64,000 nucleotides of DNA, taken from the NCBI GenBank assembly GCA_903911085.1, contig CAIWCC010000104.1, positions 1 through 64,000 on the forward strand. The letters are read 5' to 3'. Of the stretch, positions 62,874 through 64,000 are shown one piece after another. The position numbers and the translations under genes are program-made. The notes under the pieces were generated by a model. That model made no database searches and had not been told where the DNA came from. It saw nothing but the letters and a program-made list of their open reading frames with translations. Each line of letters starts with the position of its first letter. Position 1 is the stretch's first letter. This DNA is from an uncultured Bacteroidales bacterium (GTDB taxonomy: Bacteria > Bacteroidota > Bacteroidia > Bacteroidales > Paludibacteraceae).

Positions 62874-63380
62874 TTAATATCGATAATCTTTCAATTGTTC
62901 TTGAAGTCTTTTGCGTGCCAAGAAAATTCGACTTTTTACAGTTCCAATAGGTAAATTCATTGTCTGAGCAATTTCTTCGTATTTGAATCCTTGAATGTGC
63001 ATTGAAAATGGAACACGATATTCATCTGCAAAAGAAGCAATGCTGTTTGTAATTTCCCCAATGGCATAAGAACCTTCTGGACTATCAAATCCTGAATTTT
63101 GAGGCAAATTTAAATGATATAAATCTTCTGTTTTGTCAATAACTGTTTGATTACGAACTATTTTGCGATAGTTGTTGATAAAGATGTTTTTCATTATGGT
63201 TAAAACCCATCCTTTGAAATTTACATTGTCGATAAATTTTTCTTGGTTATCTAATACCTTAAGCGTTGTGTCTTGTAACAAATCTTCTGCATCGTCACGA
63301 TTTAGAGTGAGTGAGAAGGCGAAATTTCGCATATTGCTTTGTAGCGCTATCAAATCATTTTCAAATTGAACGTTTTTCAT
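62874..63380 (-). CDS. RNA polymerase sigma factor, ECF-like sigma-70 family
   Basis: The 168-residue protein has the two-domain ECF layout. Region 2 includes FAFSLTLNRDDAEDLLQDTTLKVLDNQEKF and FKGWVLTIMKNIFINNYRK; region 4 includes FSMHIQGFKYEEIAQTMNLPIGTVKSRIFLARKRLQEQL, the helix-turn-helix that contacts the -35 region. No anti-sigma gene is adjacent in the window, so its signal is unknown. A -7 box lies about 190 bp upstream, leaving a long 5' leader. Confidence 0.93.
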   Translation of the reverse strand: MKNVQFENDLIALQSNMRNFAFSLTLNRDDAEDLLQDTTLKVLDNQEKFIDNVNFKGWVLTIMKNIFINNYRKIVRNQTVIDKTEDLYHLNLPQNSGFDSPEGSYAIGEITNSIASFADEYRVPFSMHIQGFKYEEIAQTMNLPIGTVKSRIFLARKRLQEQLKDYRY

Positions 63381-63569
63381 ACTTTGATTGTTTTATGTGT
63401 GAATAAATTGAACCTAGTGAAACCTCACTATAAAGGTAATTGATCATCTAAAACGAATTATCGTGAAAATACTTTCTGAAACAGAAACAAGTAAATGATT
63501 GTCAGTTGTCTATACTGAAGAATGAAGAACAAAAATCTTTTCTAAAAATATTGCTTTTAGATTTCGCTA

Positions 63570-63577
63570 CAAATATA
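63570..63577 (-). promoter_or_regulatory. -7 box of the sigma-factor gene
   Basis: On the minus strand the box reads TATATTTG. It is about 190 bp upstream of the start, with no clear -33, so it is a candidate only. Confidence 0.4.
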
Positions 63578-63625
63578 GGAGATATTTTTTATTAATAAGC
63601 ACTTTTCTATAAAAAAATAAAAAAA

Positions 63626-64000
63626 ATGCATAGAATTTATAGTCTTTTCACTTTTGTAATAATTACAATGTGCAATTCGCATGTTTTTGCTTCAAGAAAT
63701 GCGGAACCAATTATTTTTTCAATAGACCTCAAGAAAGAAGTAGGAAGTACAACTTGGATTTATATTCAGAAAGGTTTTGCGCAAGCTCAAGAGTCAAATG
63801 CCGATGCAATAATAATTCAAATGAACACTTATGGGGGAGAAGTTTTGTATGCCGATTCGATTAGAACAAAAATATTGAATTGCAAATTGCCTGTTTATGT
63901 TTTTATTGATAATAATGCTGCATCTGCGGGGGCTTTGATAGCCATTGCATGTGACAAAATATTTATGCAAAATGGGGCAAATATTGGCGCTGCCACTGTT
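63626..64000 (+). CDS. NfeD-type membrane-bound serine protease, N-terminal part
   Basis: The gene starts at ATG 63626 and runs off the window in frame, so only the first 125 residues are seen. It has a signal segment (about residues 1-22), then a ClpP/crotonase-type fold: IFSIDLKKEVGSTTWIYIQKG, ADAIIIQMNTYGGEV (oxyanion region, normally NTPGG), and NNAASAGALIAIACDKIFM with the candidate catalytic Ser. This is the N-terminal protease domain of NfeD-like proteins, which usually continue with membrane segments and an OB-fold. Such proteins often accompany a flotillin gene; none is visible here because the window ends. YGG in place of the usual PGG is a small difference. Confidence 0.88.
   Translation, partial: MHRIYSLFTFVIITMCNSHVFASRNAEPIIFSIDLKKEVGSTTWIYIQKGFAQAQESNADAIIIQMNTYGGEVLYADSIRTKILNCKLPVYVFIDNNAASAGALIAIACDKIFMQNGANIGAATV

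Overview
The window is 64 kb of AT-rich chromosomal DNA from a member of the Bacteroidota, most likely order Bacteroidales. Evidence for this: many genes are preceded by the Bacteroidota promoter signature TAnnTTTG, sometimes with TTTG 18 or 19 bp upstream; ribosome-binding sites are weak; the gene order rplM-rpsI-rpsB-tsf, a long PurF-type enzyme, dapL, a menaquinone operon, a K+-dependent-type membrane pyrophosphatase, bactofilin, a PDZ-S41 protease and an outer-membrane beta-barrel protein all fit. Genus cannot be assigned from the sequence alone. Almost everything looks chromosomal and housekeeping; I see no CRISPR array, prophage, intact insertion sequence or tRNA.

Layout. 1-716: the 3' part of a 5S rRNA gene with its terminator, then a decayed gene resembling a JetD/DUF2220-type Toprim protein. 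850-4151: miaB, a small membrane-anchored unknown protein, greA (with a terminator-like hairpin in its leader) and a HIT hydrolase. 4311-10924 (minus strand): PurF-like amidophosphoribosyltransferase, glmS, dapL, a YhdH-type reductase and bactofilin. 11138-17425 (plus): a surface-glycan cluster with two FemAB/GNAT-like proteins, GT4, flippase, GT2 and an alpha-1,2-fucosyltransferase-type GT11. 17641-19434: Xaa-Pro aminopeptidase. 19564-24814 (minus): menaquinone operon (hotdog thioesterase, menF, menD, menB, menA). 25072-33301 (minus): PAP2-family membrane protein, hppA, mtnN, a Ste24-type M48 protease and dxs. 33506-39601 (plus): ilvDBNC behind a leader peptide rich in Ile/Val/Leu and a terminator. 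40018-44597: nitroreductase and two secreted peptidases. 44671-48754: beta-barrel protein, lytic transglycosylase, coaD, S41 protease. 48968-51863 (minus): rplM-rpsI-rpsB-tsf with several structured spacers. 52288-55448: methyltransferase and sucCD. 55529-62807: a second glycan cluster (GT4, flippase, SDR, LegB-like dehydratase, sugar-nucleotidyltransferase, methyltransferase, GT2). 62874-64000: an ECF-like sigma factor and the start of an NfeD-type membrane protease.

How it fits together. The most distinctive content is regulatory. The ilv operon has all the parts of ribosome-mediated attenuation: a canonical promoter, a 22-codon leader peptide in which half of the codons are Ile, Val or Leu, a potential antiterminator pairing, and an intrinsic terminator before ilvD. 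greA also has a promoter-proximal terminator-like hairpin. The rplM, rpsB and tsf leaders contain long helices that could be autoregulatory. A short palindromic repeat family (about 113 bp in its fullest copy) occurs three times and has been absorbed into the 3' end of the M48 protease gene. A near-identical promoter/leader segment occurs twice in the second glycan cluster.
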